Positions 43,022-52,845 of a stretch of 64,000 nt of DNA are shown piece after piece. A program made the translations under genes and the position numbers. Below the pieces are notes generated by a model that saw nothing but the letters and a program-made list of their open reading frames with translations, ran no database searches and had not been told where the DNA came from. Source of the DNA: an uncultured Flavobacteriaceae bacterium. GTDB taxonomy: Bacteria > Bacteroidota > Bacteroidia > Flavobacteriales > Flavobacteriaceae. The stretch spans positions 1-64,000 of the forward strand of contig CALDYU010000016.1 of assembly GCA_937944485.1 (NCBI GenBank), given 5' to 3'. The first letter of the stretch is position 1, and every line of letters begins with the position of its first letter.

Positions 43022-44337
43022 GCTCCTTTTCTGAGGTTTTCGAATGCCTCTACAACGGCATTATGTGTAGCAGTGTTTTTCTTAAAATGATTGGTCAATG
43101 CAACTTTTTCTTGTTCGGTTGCGCCCAACTGATTTAAGATGTTTAAGAGATGCATTTTCATATGTCCTTCTTGAATACCAGTAGTCACTAAAGAACGAAC
43201 CGCGGCGAAATTTTGAGCCAATCCCGCTACGGCAACAATTTGCATTAGTTCTTGAGCACTAGGTTTTTGTAGAATGTCTAGAGCTAGTTCAACTAAAGGG
43301 TGGAGGCTAGTTAACCCACCAACAGTGCCTAAGGCCAAGGGTATTTCGATCCAAAATTTGAAAATTCCGTTTTCAATACTGGCTTCGGTAAGACTTGTAT
43401 ATTTCCCATCTTTTGACGCATAAGCATGTACTCCAGCTTCCACGGCTCTAAAATCATTACCAGTGGCTAGAATAACCGAATCAATACCGTTCATAATTCC
43501 CTTGTTATGGGTAACAGCGCGGTAAGGTTCTGCTTTAGCAATAGCAATAGCCTGAACCATTTTTTTTGCAAATTCAGTGGCATTAGATTTATCATCGGTT
43601 AATGTATCAACAGCACAACTTACTTCAGCCCGTACCAAACAGTTGGGCACATAATTGCTGAGAATACTCATTACTACCTCAATATCCTTTTCAGTTTTAT
43701 CAAAAGAATCAAATTGTTGGGCTTCATTTTTGAGGGTTTTCGCAAACTGTTCTAAACACGAATTGATGAAATTAGCCCCCATTGCATCTAAAGTTTCAAA
43801 TGTGCAATGCAATTGATAGTAATTATCTAAGGCTTCCGTTTTATCACGCAATTCAATATTACGAATACCACCGCCCCGTTTCTCCATATTTTTGGTAATC
43901 GCTGCGGCATCCGAATGCAGTTTATGTTCTACGGTATTGAAAAAGCTTTTTAGCTTTTTTGCGTCTCCATAAAACATAAAATGGACTTGCCCTATTTTTT
44001 CACTACCAAGAATGGTCGTTTTAAAACCGCCTCTAGAAAGCCAAAATTTAGCAGCTTTACTCGCTGCAGCGACTACAGAACTTTCTTCAATCGCCATCGG
44101 TATAGCATAAAGTTTACCATTAATTAAAAAATTAGGTGCTACACCAAGGGGTAAGTAATAATTACTAATAGTATTTTCTATAAATTCATCATGTAATTTT
44201 TGAAGCTTTTGATCTGTATTCCAGTACTTAATGAGTGTGTTTTTTGCTGCCTCAGGGTTATGGGTATAGTTGGCCAAAAGCCAATCTATTTTTTCTTCTT
44301 TAGAGAGTTTTGAAAATCCTTCAATAGGCGTTGGCAT
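43018..44337 (-). CDS. mvaA: Class II (degradative-type) HMG-CoA reductase
   Basis: This 439-residue protein has the class II HMG-CoA reductase pattern: the catalytic Glu in AIEESSVVAAASKAAKFWLS, DAMGANFINSC, an NAD(P)-binding core, and GTVGGLTSLHPLVELAL. Class II enzymes act in synthesis in many Bacteroidota despite the degradative label. It supplies mevalonate for isoprenoids. The gene has a clear promoter, at 44358-44389, and is divergent from the peptidase gene. Confidence 0.92.
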   Translation of the reverse strand: MPTPIEGFSKLSKEEKIDWLLANYTHNPEAAKNTLIKYWNTDQKLQKLHDEFIENTISNYYLPLGVAPNFLINGKLYAIPMAIEESSVVAAASKAAKFWLSRGGFKTTILGSEKIGQVHFMFYGDAKKLKSFFNTVEHKLHSDAAAITKNMEKRGGGIRNIELRDKTEALDNYYQLHCTFETLDAMGANFINSCLEQFAKTLKNEAQQFDSFDKTEKDIEVVMSILSNYVPNCLVRAEVSCAVDTLTDDKSNATEFAKKMVQAIAIAKAEPYRAVTHNKGIMNGIDSVILATGNDFRAVEAGVHAYASKDGKYTSLTEASIENGIFKFWIEIPLALGTVGGLTSLHPLVELALDILQKPSAQELMQIVAVAGLAQNFAAVRSLVTTGIQEGHMKMHLLNILNQLGATEQEKVALTNHFKKNTATHNAVVEAFENLRKGA

Positions 44338-44357
44338 GAAATAGGTGGTTTAAGTGG

Positions 44358-44389
44358 TAAAGATAGGAATAAACCCATTTGGACTCAAA
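44358..44389 (-). promoter_or_regulatory. Promoter of mvaA-mevalonate kinase operon
   Basis: On the minus strand TTTG (44389-44386) is followed after 20 bases by TATCTTTA (44365-44358), one mismatch to TAnnTTTG. It ends 20 bases before the mvaA ATG, giving a very short leader. Confidence 0.55.
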
Positions 44390-44500
44390 ATTCGCAAGGT
44401 TTTCACAACGTCGTAAAATTTCCCCTCTTTTTTGATTTAAATCTCGGTTTTTCCTATAATTATTAGTAAACTTGACAGATTTAACTCATTTCAATAATTT

Positions 44501-46666
44501 ATGAAGAAAATTAACATTTTGTTTTTTGTACTCCTTAGTTGTACCCTACTAACTAAGGCACAAGACAAGCAAATTACGGTTGAAGAAATATACAAAGGAG
44601 CCTTTCGCACACAGGGTCTAGATGCACTTCGATCCATGAAAAATGGAAAGCAGTATACAGTACTAAATAATAATCGTGCTGACAAAACAACTTCTATTGA
44701 TAAATACGATTATAAAACTCTTGAAAAAGTGGTGACTTTGGTTTCTTCCAATGATTTGGAAGGTGTTCAAAGTTTTTCTTCGTATGAATTTACGGCTGAT
44801 GAATCACAACTCCTCTTAGCAACAGAAATTGAACCTATTTTCAGACGTTCACGATTAGGGGTTTATTATGTTTATGATATCGCAACAAAGAAATTAACAA
44901 AGATAGCAGATCATAAAATTCAAGAACCTAGTATAGCACCGAATGGTAATGAGGTAGCATATGTTGCGAACAATAATATCTATGTCTTTGATATTCATAC
45001 TAAAAAAACAAAACAGATTACTACTGACGGCAAGAAGAATATGATCATTAATGGTATAACCGATTGGGTTTACGAAGAAGAATTTGCTTTTGTGCGTGCC
45101 TTTGAATGGAATGCTGATGGAACTAAAATAGCCTTTCTTCGTTTTGATGAAACTGATGTTCCTGAGTTTTCTATGGATGTTTATGGTACCGATTTATATC
45201 AAAAACCCTATGTTTTTAAATATCCTAAAGCGGGTGAGGCAAACGCCAAAGTTAGTTTGCATATGTATGATCTAAAAAAAGAGAATGCCGCTAATATTGA
45301 TTTAGGGAATGCCTACTATATTCCCCGTATAAAATGGACAAACGATGCTAATAAATTGAGCGTTCAAACAATTAATAGGCATCAAAATCATTTAAAATTA
45401 CATACTGTTAATGCAAATACACTTGAAGTACGCTTGTTGATGGAAGAACGTGATAAAGCCTATATTGATATCACAGACAACCTTACTTTCTTAGCAGATG
45501 ACAGTTTTATCTGGACCAGCGAGCAAGATGGTTACAATCATATTTATTTGTACAGTGCAGAAGGTCCTTTAATGAATCAAGTTACTAAGGGCGATTGGGA
45601 AGTTACCAATTACTATGGCTATGATCAAAACGAAGATCGCATTTATTATCAGTCTACAGAGAATGGCTCCATTAATAGAGGTGTTTATAGCATTTCTAGT
45701 GGTGGCAGAGATAAAAAAGCGTTGGCAGTAGAAGAAGGGACTAATAATGCAGCCTTTAGCGCTGACTTTACTTATTTTATAAACACTTATTCTAGTGCTA
45801 CAACGCCCAATACGTATACCCTACATAAAGCACTAACGGGTAAAAAAGTAAAAGATATTAAAGACAATAAAGGCTTGTTAACCAAATTAGAAGGTTATGA
45901 AATGAGTCCGAAGGAGTTCTCAACGATTGCTATTAATGGTAATGAGTTGAACATGTATATGATAAAACCCAAAGATTTCGATGCTACAAAAAAATATCCT
46001 TTACTGATGTATCAATATAGTGGGCCTGGCTCTCAAAATGTATCGAATAAATGGAATGGCGCTAATGATTATTGGCATCAAATGTTAGTTTCGGAAGGCT
46101 ATATAGTTGCCTGTGTTGATGGTAGAGGAACAGGTTTTAAAGGAAGAGATTTTAAAAAAGTGACCTATATGAATTTGGTGAAATATGAAACCGAAGATCA
46201 AATAGCCGCAGCGAAAAAATTAAGTGAATTAGCTTATATTGATGAAACCCGAACTGGTATTTGGGGTTGGAGTTTTGGGGGGCATATGTCAACCAATTGT
46301 CTTTTAAAAGGCAATGATGTTTTTGAAACAGCAATTGCTGTTGCGCCTGTTACATCATGGCGCTTTTATGATACTATTTATACAGAGCGCTATATGCGAA
46401 CACCTCAAGAAAATGCAAGTGGTTATGACGATAATTCGCCGTTCAACTATCCGGAATTACTAAAGGGTAAATACCTGCTCATTCATGGCTCAGGAGATGA
46501 TAACGTGCATGTGCAAAATAGTATGCGCATGATTGAAGCTTTGATTCAAGCCAACAAACAATTTGATTGGGCAATTTATCCTGATAAAAATCACGGTATC
46601 TATGGCGGGAATACGCGAATACAGTTGTTCAATAAAATGACCAATTTTTTTAAAACTAATTTATAA
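44501..46666 (+). CDS. Dipeptidyl peptidase IV (S9B)
   Basis: This 721-residue secreted peptidase has a signal peptide ending LLTKAQ, an eight-bladed propeller (residues about 30-470) with VYEEEFAF and FLRFDETDVPEFSM near the substrate-binding Glu-Glu, and an alpha/beta hydrolase domain. The triad is Ser591 (GWSFGGH), Asp667 (HGSGDDNVH) and His698 (KNHGIYGG). It removes Xaa-Pro or Xaa-Ala dipeptides from peptides in the periplasm. A POT-family peptide transporter gene follows by 15 bp, giving a dipeptide-scavenging pair. Confidence 0.92.
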   Translation: MKKINILFFVLLSCTLLTKAQDKQITVEEIYKGAFRTQGLDALRSMKNGKQYTVLNNNRADKTTSIDKYDYKTLEKVVTLVSSNDLEGVQSFSSYEFTADESQLLLATEIEPIFRRSRLGVYYVYDIATKKLTKIADHKIQEPSIAPNGNEVAYVANNNIYVFDIHTKKTKQITTDGKKNMIINGITDWVYEEEFAFVRAFEWNADGTKIAFLRFDETDVPEFSMDVYGTDLYQKPYVFKYPKAGEANAKVSLHMYDLKKENAANIDLGNAYYIPRIKWTNDANKLSVQTINRHQNHLKLHTVNANTLEVRLLMEERDKAYIDITDNLTFLADDSFIWTSEQDGYNHIYLYSAEGPLMNQVTKGDWEVTNYYGYDQNEDRIYYQSTENGSINRGVYSISSGGRDKKALAVEEGTNNAAFSADFTYFINTYSSATTPNTYTLHKALTGKKVKDIKDNKGLLTKLEGYEMSPKEFSTIAINGNELNMYMIKPKDFDATKKYPLLMYQYSGPGSQNVSNKWNGANDYWHQMLVSEGYIVACVDGRGTGFKGRDFKKVTYMNLVKYETEDQIAAAKKLSELAYIDETRTGIWGWSFGGHMSTNCLLKGNDVFETAIAVAPVTSWRFYDTIYTERYMRTPQENASGYDDNSPFNYPELLKGKYLLIHGSGDDNVHVQNSMRMIEALIQANKQFDWAIYPDKNHGIYGGNTRIQLFNKMTNFFKTNL

Positions 46667-46681
46667 ATTAACCTTACCAAT

Positions 46682-48217
46682 ATGACAGCAGATGATACAA
46701 ATTTTGGAAACCAAAAACAGATTTTAGGGCATCCTCAGGGCTTATTTTATTTATTTTTTGCAGAATTATGGGAGCGCTTTAGCTTCTATGGGATGCGTGC
46801 ATTGTTAACGCTGTATATGGTTGATGTAATTTTTTCTGCCTTGGCAGAAAGAGATTATGCAACTGCTGCGGTTTATGCATCATATGGGTCATTAGTTTAT
46901 GCTTCTACGGTTATTGGAGGGAAAGTTTCGGATAAAATTTTGGGGATGCGTAATTCAATATTTCTTGGAGGGATATTGATGGCCTTAGGTCATTTCGTTT
47001 TAGCCATTGAGAATGATATTGCCTTTTTTCTTGCCTTGTCTTTTATTATAGTTGGCAATGGCTTTTTCAAACCAAATATATCAACGTTTGTAGGTACTTT
47101 ATATGAAAAGGGAGACCCACGTAAAGATTCTGGATTTACAATTTTTTATATGGGAATTAATATCGGTGGCTGGGTTGCTCCACTTCTTTGCGGTTGGTTG
47201 GCAGCTAAGTATGGGTGGCACTATGGATTTGGCTTGGCTGGAATTGGAATGCTAACTGGCTTGATTTTCTTTTGGAGTGGCATAAAAAAGAATGTTTTTG
47301 GTAAAAGAGGACTACCGCCAAATGAACAAGTGATGAATAAAAAAGTTCTTGGCATTAAACAGGGCACTCTTGTTCTCATTTTGGCCGTACTTGCAGCACC
47401 ACTGATTGCTTGGTTATTATCTTCTTATAAGGCCATAGCAACAGACGGCATATTTGCCGATCAAAATATTGTCAATGTAATTTTTACAGGAATCGGAATA
47501 GTAGTATTGGCTTATCTAGCATATGAGATGTTTAGAGCAACGGTAACTGAAAGAAAAGAATTATTTGTTGCCGTGCTTCTTACCTTTTTCATGACTATAT
47601 TTTGGGGCTTTCATGAACTTTCAGGTAGTGTAATCACGCTATTTGCGGCAAGAAACATTGACCTTGATGGTATTATGTCAGCAGCACAAACTAATTCTTT
47701 GAATTCTATGTGGATAATTATTTTAGCCATTCCTATTTCAATGATGTGGACATGGTTAAGTAAAAAGAATTGGAATCCTAGAACGCCGTATAAATTTGGG
47801 CTAGGGTTACTTTTTGCTGGGATTAGTTTTTATGTACTTGCTATCAGTGGGGCAAGTGCTAACGAAAGCGGTTTAGTTCCTTTTGCTTACTTGTTATTGA
47901 TGTATTTCTTACTTTCTGTTGGAGAGCTATTTATGTCGCCAGTAGGCCTGTCAAAAATGACAGATTTAGCACCTTTGCGCTTGATTGCATTCATTATGGG
48001 GGTGTGGTTTCTATCTTCTGCCTTCGCATTTCAAATAGTCGGTTTTATTGGTAAACAATTAGCCATAGAAAGTACAGATAAAAACGTTGGAGGATTCGAT
48101 ACCTTAGAAGTTTATACTGGTGGTTTTGACTTAATTGCCAAGTATGCAATAGGTGCAGGACTTATTGTTCTAATTGCTTCGCCAATAATAAAGAGGCTTA
48201 TGGGTAAAGTGCATTAA
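46682..48217 (+). CDS. POT-family proton/oligopeptide symporter
   Basis: This 511-residue protein has about fourteen transmembrane helices. The family signature ERFSFYGMRALLTLYM (helix 1, the ExxER region) is at about residues 29-44, and GFTIFYMGINIGGWVAPLLCG is the second PTR2 signature. It imports di- and tripeptides with protons, coupling naturally with the upstream dipeptidyl peptidase, which makes dipeptides. Gene pairing and short spacing point to one transcript. Confidence 0.93.
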   Translation: MTADDTNFGNQKQILGHPQGLFYLFFAELWERFSFYGMRALLTLYMVDVIFSALAERDYATAAVYASYGSLVYASTVIGGKVSDKILGMRNSIFLGGILMALGHFVLAIENDIAFFLALSFIIVGNGFFKPNISTFVGTLYEKGDPRKDSGFTIFYMGINIGGWVAPLLCGWLAAKYGWHYGFGLAGIGMLTGLIFFWSGIKKNVFGKRGLPPNEQVMNKKVLGIKQGTLVLILAVLAAPLIAWLLSSYKAIATDGIFADQNIVNVIFTGIGIVVLAYLAYEMFRATVTERKELFVAVLLTFFMTIFWGFHELSGSVITLFAARNIDLDGIMSAAQTNSLNSMWIIILAIPISMMWTWLSKKNWNPRTPYKFGLGLLFAGISFYVLAISGASANESGLVPFAYLLLMYFLLSVGELFMSPVGLSKMTDLAPLRLIAFIMGVWFLSSAFAFQIVGFIGKQLAIESTDKNVGGFDTLEVYTGGFDLIAKYAIGAGLIVLIASPIIKRLMGKVH

Positions 48218-48225
48218 AATAAAAT

Positions 48226-50238
48226 TTACTCTAAATAATACGCTCCCTTTTCACCCGTATAGTGAAAAGGGAGTTTTCTTTTTGCACAGGTTGCTTTCCA
48301 TCGTTTAATATAGTTTTTATAATTACTACCATCGGCAATAATAACTATTGGTTGTAATGAGTCAATCAGTCGGTCTAAATTAATTTTGGGAGATTGACAT
48401 AGAAGTATATGCGATTGCCTGAGGTTTGGGTAAATGCCTGCGCTATCAATGACTAACAGTTGATTGTTCACATAGGTATATGCGTTTTTGAGCTGTTCCG
48501 TTTTGAAAGTCTTAATTCGCCTTGCTGTGCTATAATTCTTTGCGAGGCTTTCGATTTTAGTATTATCACTAGTGACAAAGGTTAGTTCTGTACCTTCTTG
48601 TAAAGCCAAAATTGTATTTCGAGATTGATGTAGTAAAGTGGCATTAGTCTGTTGTTTAGTATTGTAAAGAGCGTACGTAGACCATCCCTGAAAACAAATG
48701 ATTGTTATCAGTAAAAAAGCAACATTTCTAAAGGTGGCCTTATTTAGGGCAATGACAGCACTTATAATTATTCCGAAGGAGAGAATAAGTTGTACACTAT
48801 CGAAAGAAATGTTCTTGAATAAAAATACTTCTTGTTGGGCTATCCAAGCGATTATCGTATTCATTAGATGGATAAGAGTATTGTATCCATAAACTAAAAA
48901 ATCAGGCAATATATTTAATAGGGCAAGTAGTATTACTAAAATTCCCATGCCTAAAATAATACCTAAAAATGGCAATATAATTAAATTCGATAAGAAGAAT
49001 AAACCAGGAAATTGATGAAAGTAAAATAAGCTAATGGGTAAAACACCCATTTGTGCCGCAATACTAACAGCGAGTAATTGCCAAATTTTTCGAACAAAAT
49101 AGTTTTTCGGAAACCATAGTGTTTGCAATTTCGGATACAACCAAACAATGGCGAAAACAGCAGCATAACTCATTTGAAAACCTACTTGAAAAATTAGCAT
49201 AGGGTTAAAAAGCAATAAGATAAAGAACATGCTTAGTGCAAGAATATTAAATGTGTTACTAGGTCGATTTAGATACAGGGCATAGGCGACAAATGAAAAC
49301 ATCGTTACGGCGCGTAGTATAGATGGCGAAAGACCAGCAAGCAGAGCGAAACACCATAATAGTAGTACAATGGTCATCAGTTTTATTGATTTTCCTTTTG
49401 GTATTCGCTCTAGTGGTCGCAATAGAAATTGAAGTAATATCAGAAGTATGCCAATGTGCAAGCCCGAAACCGCTAAAATATGTACGGCACCTGCGTCTTT
49501 ATAATTTGTATAAGTATCTTCCGAAATGGTGTCTCGCTGCCCTAATAAGAGTGCTTTTATAATAGCTAATTCATCAGTTCCGAAATTTGCTTTTTGCAGT
49601 TTAGAAATAATTTTCAAGCGTTGTGAAGCTGCAATTCCAAATAAGGTACGGGTGGTATTTTCTAATACTAGATATTGCTGATTTGGTATTTTAAGTTGAT
49701 GATAAATACCAAGTTGCGCTAAATATTTTTTGTAATTGAATTGATGTGGATTTAATGGGGCAGCTATTTCAGCGAGCTTTTCATATACAACCAGCTCATC
49801 ATCGATCTGTAGATTTTGTTGCGTAGTGTCAATGGCCAATTGAAGTATCACTTTACCAGATACGGCGGTATCATTCATGCTGTGTAAAATGGCCGCATAT
49901 TGATTATTATATATTGACGAGTTAAGAACTTCTTGAATTTTTAGATGGTATTTTTTCTTTGTCTTTAAATCATAGTTGGTATAATGATCATGTTGGTTTT
50001 TAGGGTTCCAAAGTGCGAATGATAGCACGCCCAAACTAATGGTGCAGCAAAAAAAAGTGGCACCAAAGAACATGGAATGTTTCTTTAAGTTTTTTACGAA
50101 GAGCATGCTTAGTAAGCTTAAAAAGAGTATGCTAAACCCTAAAGAAATTGTAATATTCGCGTTTGTATAGTGACCAATTAAGATACCAACAATTAAGAAG
50201 AAAGTTAATTTTACGGGGATGAATTTGAGAAGGTGCAC
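48226..50238 (-). CDS. ComEC/Rec2 family DNA-uptake channel protein
   Basis: This 670-residue membrane protein has an N-terminal DUF4131 region with three helices and an extracellular beta segment. The Competence domain follows, with HILAVSGLHIGILLILL and GLSPSILRAVTMFSFVAYALYLNRPSN, motifs typical of ComEC. About 130 C-terminal residues keep some metallo-beta-lactamase-like strands but lack the HxHxDH metal motif. It probably forms the inner-membrane channel for single-stranded DNA entry. Whether it is active in transformation is not shown. Confidence 0.86.
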   Translation of the reverse strand: MHLLKFIPVKLTFFLIVGILIGHYTNANITISLGFSILFLSLLSMLFVKNLKKHSMFFGATFFCCTISLGVLSFALWNPKNQHDHYTNYDLKTKKKYHLKIQEVLNSSIYNNQYAAILHSMNDTAVSGKVILQLAIDTTQQNLQIDDELVVYEKLAEIAAPLNPHQFNYKKYLAQLGIYHQLKIPNQQYLVLENTTRTLFGIAASQRLKIISKLQKANFGTDELAIIKALLLGQRDTISEDTYTNYKDAGAVHILAVSGLHIGILLILLQFLLRPLERIPKGKSIKLMTIVLLLWCFALLAGLSPSILRAVTMFSFVAYALYLNRPSNTFNILALSMFFILLLFNPMLIFQVGFQMSYAAVFAIVWLYPKLQTLWFPKNYFVRKIWQLLAVSIAAQMGVLPISLFYFHQFPGLFFLSNLIILPFLGIILGMGILVILLALLNILPDFLVYGYNTLIHLMNTIIAWIAQQEVFLFKNISFDSVQLILSFGIIISAVIALNKATFRNVAFLLITIICFQGWSTYALYNTKQQTNATLLHQSRNTILALQEGTELTFVTSDNTKIESLAKNYSTARRIKTFKTEQLKNAYTYVNNQLLVIDSAGIYPNLRQSHILLCQSPKINLDRLIDSLQPIVIIADGSNYKNYIKRWKATCAKRKLPFHYTGEKGAYYLE

Positions 50239-50275
50239 AGCGTAAATTCTTACGCTAAATGTAGTAATAAAAATA

Positions 50276-50845
50276 TTACAATACTCGGGTCGCTTTTACG
50301 AAAGCCGCATTCCAATATCCTTCTCTGAGGGAAGAGACGATAACCCCGCGTGAAGAAGAAGCATGAATAAATTTAATTTCATCATCGTCAACCGCTACGA
50401 CCATTCCAACATGATTGATGCGCTTGGCTCTTTTTTTTGTTTTGAAAAAAAGCAAGTCACCTTTAGTGACATTTTTTATGCGGATTCTTTTTCCTTTTTC
50501 TGCCATGTTATATGATACGCGAGGTAGTTGCACATCATGCGCTCCGAAAGAAACGTACAACAATCCTGAGCAATCCATACCTTTTTTAGTGGTGCCACCA
50601 TATTTGTATTTAGTGCCCGAAAAAGTAAGAGCTGTATTAATTACATGATCGGCTTTGGTTAGGGTTGTTCTTCTCTTTTTTCGCGGTTTACGAACTCGCT
50701 CGGTCAACACATCATCCGTTTGATCAGTTGAAGGTTCAACAGAAACAGAACGTTCTTTTTTCGTAGTGCTGTAACTTGTCTTTTTTTTAACAATACCACA
50801 GCCGCTGATTAGAAGTACCAATAAAACGCACGGAAGTAAACGCAT
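50276..50845 (-). CDS. NlpC/P60 (C40) peptidoglycan endopeptidase lipoprotein
   Basis: This 189-residue lipoprotein has a lipobox LLISGC (Cys16), a basic linker (residues 20-65) and an NlpC/P60 domain. The catalytic residues are Cys92 (GMDCSGL), His145 (INHVGMVV) and His161 (FIHASSSRG). It cuts D-glutamyl-meso-diaminopimelate peptide bonds in the wall. It precedes ComEC by 37 bp, which would place wall opening and DNA entry in one transcript, but this may be chance. Confidence 0.9.
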   Translation of the reverse strand: MRLLPCVLLVLLISGCGIVKKKTSYSTTKKERSVSVEPSTDQTDDVLTERVRKPRKKRRTTLTKADHVINTALTFSGTKYKYGGTTKKGMDCSGLLYVSFGAHDVQLPRVSYNMAEKGKRIRIKNVTKGDLLFFKTKKRAKRINHVGMVVAVDDDEIKFIHASSSRGVIVSSLREGYWNAAFVKATRVL

Positions 50846-50922
50846 GGATTTAAGAAAAATGTTCTTTTCAGAGATTAAAATTACATAATTATTTTAGTAA
50901 ACGCGTGCATTGACAGAATTAC

Positions 50923-50958
50923 AAAAGCCGCATCCCTAATTATAAAAATGCGGCTTTT
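50923..50958 (-). terminator. Terminator after the DUF885 gene
   Basis: AAAAGCCGCAT (50923-50933) and ATGCGGCTTTT (50948-50958) form a perfect 11-bp stem over a 14-base loop. It stands 20 bases after the DUF885 stop codon. The A/T arms give a T-run in both directions. Confidence 0.85.
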
Positions 50959-50978
50959 AATAAATTCTTAAAAATTCA

Positions 50979-52835
50979 TTAGTCTGAAATTTCTGCTTTA
51001 CCATCTAATTTAACAGCAACCCATTCATCGACCATCTCTTCAAGAACGTTTAGAGGTACTGCACCATTATTTAGAACGACCCCATGAAATTCACGAATGT
51101 CAAATTTGTCCCCAAGTTTTGTTTTAGCGGCTGCCCTAACCTCCAATATTTTATTCATACCTACTTTGTATGCGGTAGCTTGCGATGGCATTACAATATG
51201 ACGCTCCACCATTTTGACGGCATCACTTTCTGCGTTTGGGGTATTATCGACATAATATTTAATGCCCTCTTCGCGGGTCCATTTTTTAGAATGAATACCA
51301 GTATCAACAACCAAACGGCATGCGCGCCATAATTCCATAGCGAGGCGACCGAAATCTGAATAAGGGTCACTGTACATACCAAGTTCTTTTGGCAGGTATT
51401 CTGTATAAAGCCCCCATCCTTCGGTATATGCCGTGTAACCACCCATCTTTCGAAACATCGGAATATCAGTTAACTCTTGCGACATAGCTCGTTCCATATG
51501 ATGTCCTGGGATACCTTCGTGATACGCTAAAGCTTCCATTTGATATTTAGGCATTGCCATAATATCGTACATGTTAGCGTAGTAGGTGCCAGGGCGCGAA
51601 CCATCAAGAGCCGGAGCTTGATAAAAGGCTTTTCCAGCTGATTTTTCACGAAAAGGTTCAACAGCCTTAACAATCATGTCTGCTTTTGGTTTTCTTAAAA
51701 AAAGTTCATCCAATCGTCCCTTCATACTGTCGATGAGCATAGTGGCTTTTTCCATGTATTCTTCTCTGCCTTCTTTGGTATCAGGATAGTAAAACTGCTT
51801 GTCCTCTTTCATAAACTTAAAGAACTCTTGCAATGTGCCTTTAAAGCCCACCTGATCTTTTATGGTGTTCATTTCGGAATGAATACGCTTCACTTCTCGT
51901 AGTCCTAGTTGATGGATATCTTCAGAGGTCATATCGGTTGTTGTAGTTCGAGCCAATGCATTGTTGAAATAGTCCTCCCCATTAGGAAATTTCCATGCTC
52001 CGTGATCTGATGTAGCCTTTGTCGACTGCGTTTCTAAAAAAGCTATTAATTTGCGGTAAGCAGGCTGAATAGCATTTATTAAAGCCTCATTAGCCGAAGC
52101 CAAAAGGCTTTCTTTTTCTTCTTCAGAAATATCAATCCTATCAATTTTCGAAGCGAAATCTGCCAAAAGGGTGCTCTTTTCTTTAGAATTTTCAAACGGA
52201 CTTCCTTTTAAGATATTCGATGCAGATTCAATAGTGCGAGGGAAAACAAATTTTGGAGGCATAATGCCAACTTTCTCTCTTTCTTCTAAATTTACGATCA
52301 ATTGATCGAACATAGCATCTACACCATTTAATCTGGCGATATACGCTAAGGCATCATTTTTATCTGTAATCTGATGCATATTTATTAAGAATGAAGGAAC
52401 TTGAGAATGCATTCCAAACATCTGATTTACAGGATAGTTATGTAAACGATACTGGTAATCAGAGATTTCATCCTCCATCTGTTGAACGGCAAGTTTATAG
52501 CTTAGCTTTGTGGCTTCATTAAGGGCATTTTGATTGATAGAATCTTTAAGATAAGCGAGTCGCACTTTAGTACGTTCAAGGCTTTCTTCTTCTGATTTTT
52601 TCGTTAAGTCATCCCATTTATCATAATCGGTTTTATCACCAAGATAGGTCTGAAACATTGGTGATAAGGCTATTTCAGTATCCCATTGCTCTTGAAACCA
52701 ATTGTTCAAGGCCTTTGAAGCACTCTCCATTTCCTCAGGAGAAAATACGCTCTTTTTATCTGCTTCTTTACAACCCAGAAATAATAGGGATAATAGTAAA
52801 AAACAGCATGTTGAATTGATAAGTCTTGTTTTCAT
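50979..52835 (-). CDS. DUF885 lipoprotein, putative metallo-carboxypeptidase
   Basis: This 618-residue protein begins with a lipoprotein signal, LLSLLFLGCKE. It has the DUF885 motifs HEGIPGHHMERAMS (an HExxH-like zinc site) and, about 30 residues on, AYTEGWGLYTEYLPKELG. Members resemble M32-type peptidases. It probably trims peptides at the cell envelope. It is 10 bp after lpxB on the same strand and is ended by a strong terminator. Confidence 0.87.
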   Translation of the reverse strand: MKTRLINSTCCFLLLSLLFLGCKEADKKSVFSPEEMESASKALNNWFQEQWDTEIALSPMFQTYLGDKTDYDKWDDLTKKSEEESLERTKVRLAYLKDSINQNALNEATKLSYKLAVQQMEDEISDYQYRLHNYPVNQMFGMHSQVPSFLINMHQITDKNDALAYIARLNGVDAMFDQLIVNLEEREKVGIMPPKFVFPRTIESASNILKGSPFENSKEKSTLLADFASKIDRIDISEEEKESLLASANEALINAIQPAYRKLIAFLETQSTKATSDHGAWKFPNGEDYFNNALARTTTTDMTSEDIHQLGLREVKRIHSEMNTIKDQVGFKGTLQEFFKFMKEDKQFYYPDTKEGREEYMEKATMLIDSMKGRLDELFLRKPKADMIVKAVEPFREKSAGKAFYQAPALDGSRPGTYYANMYDIMAMPKYQMEALAYHEGIPGHHMERAMSQELTDIPMFRKMGGYTAYTEGWGLYTEYLPKELGMYSDPYSDFGRLAMELWRACRLVVDTGIHSKKWTREEGIKYYVDNTPNAESDAVKMVERHIVMPSQATAYKVGMNKILEVRAAAKTKLGDKFDIREFHGVVLNNGAVPLNVLEEMVDEWVAVKLDGKAEISD

Positions 52836-52845
52836 AATAGAAGTA

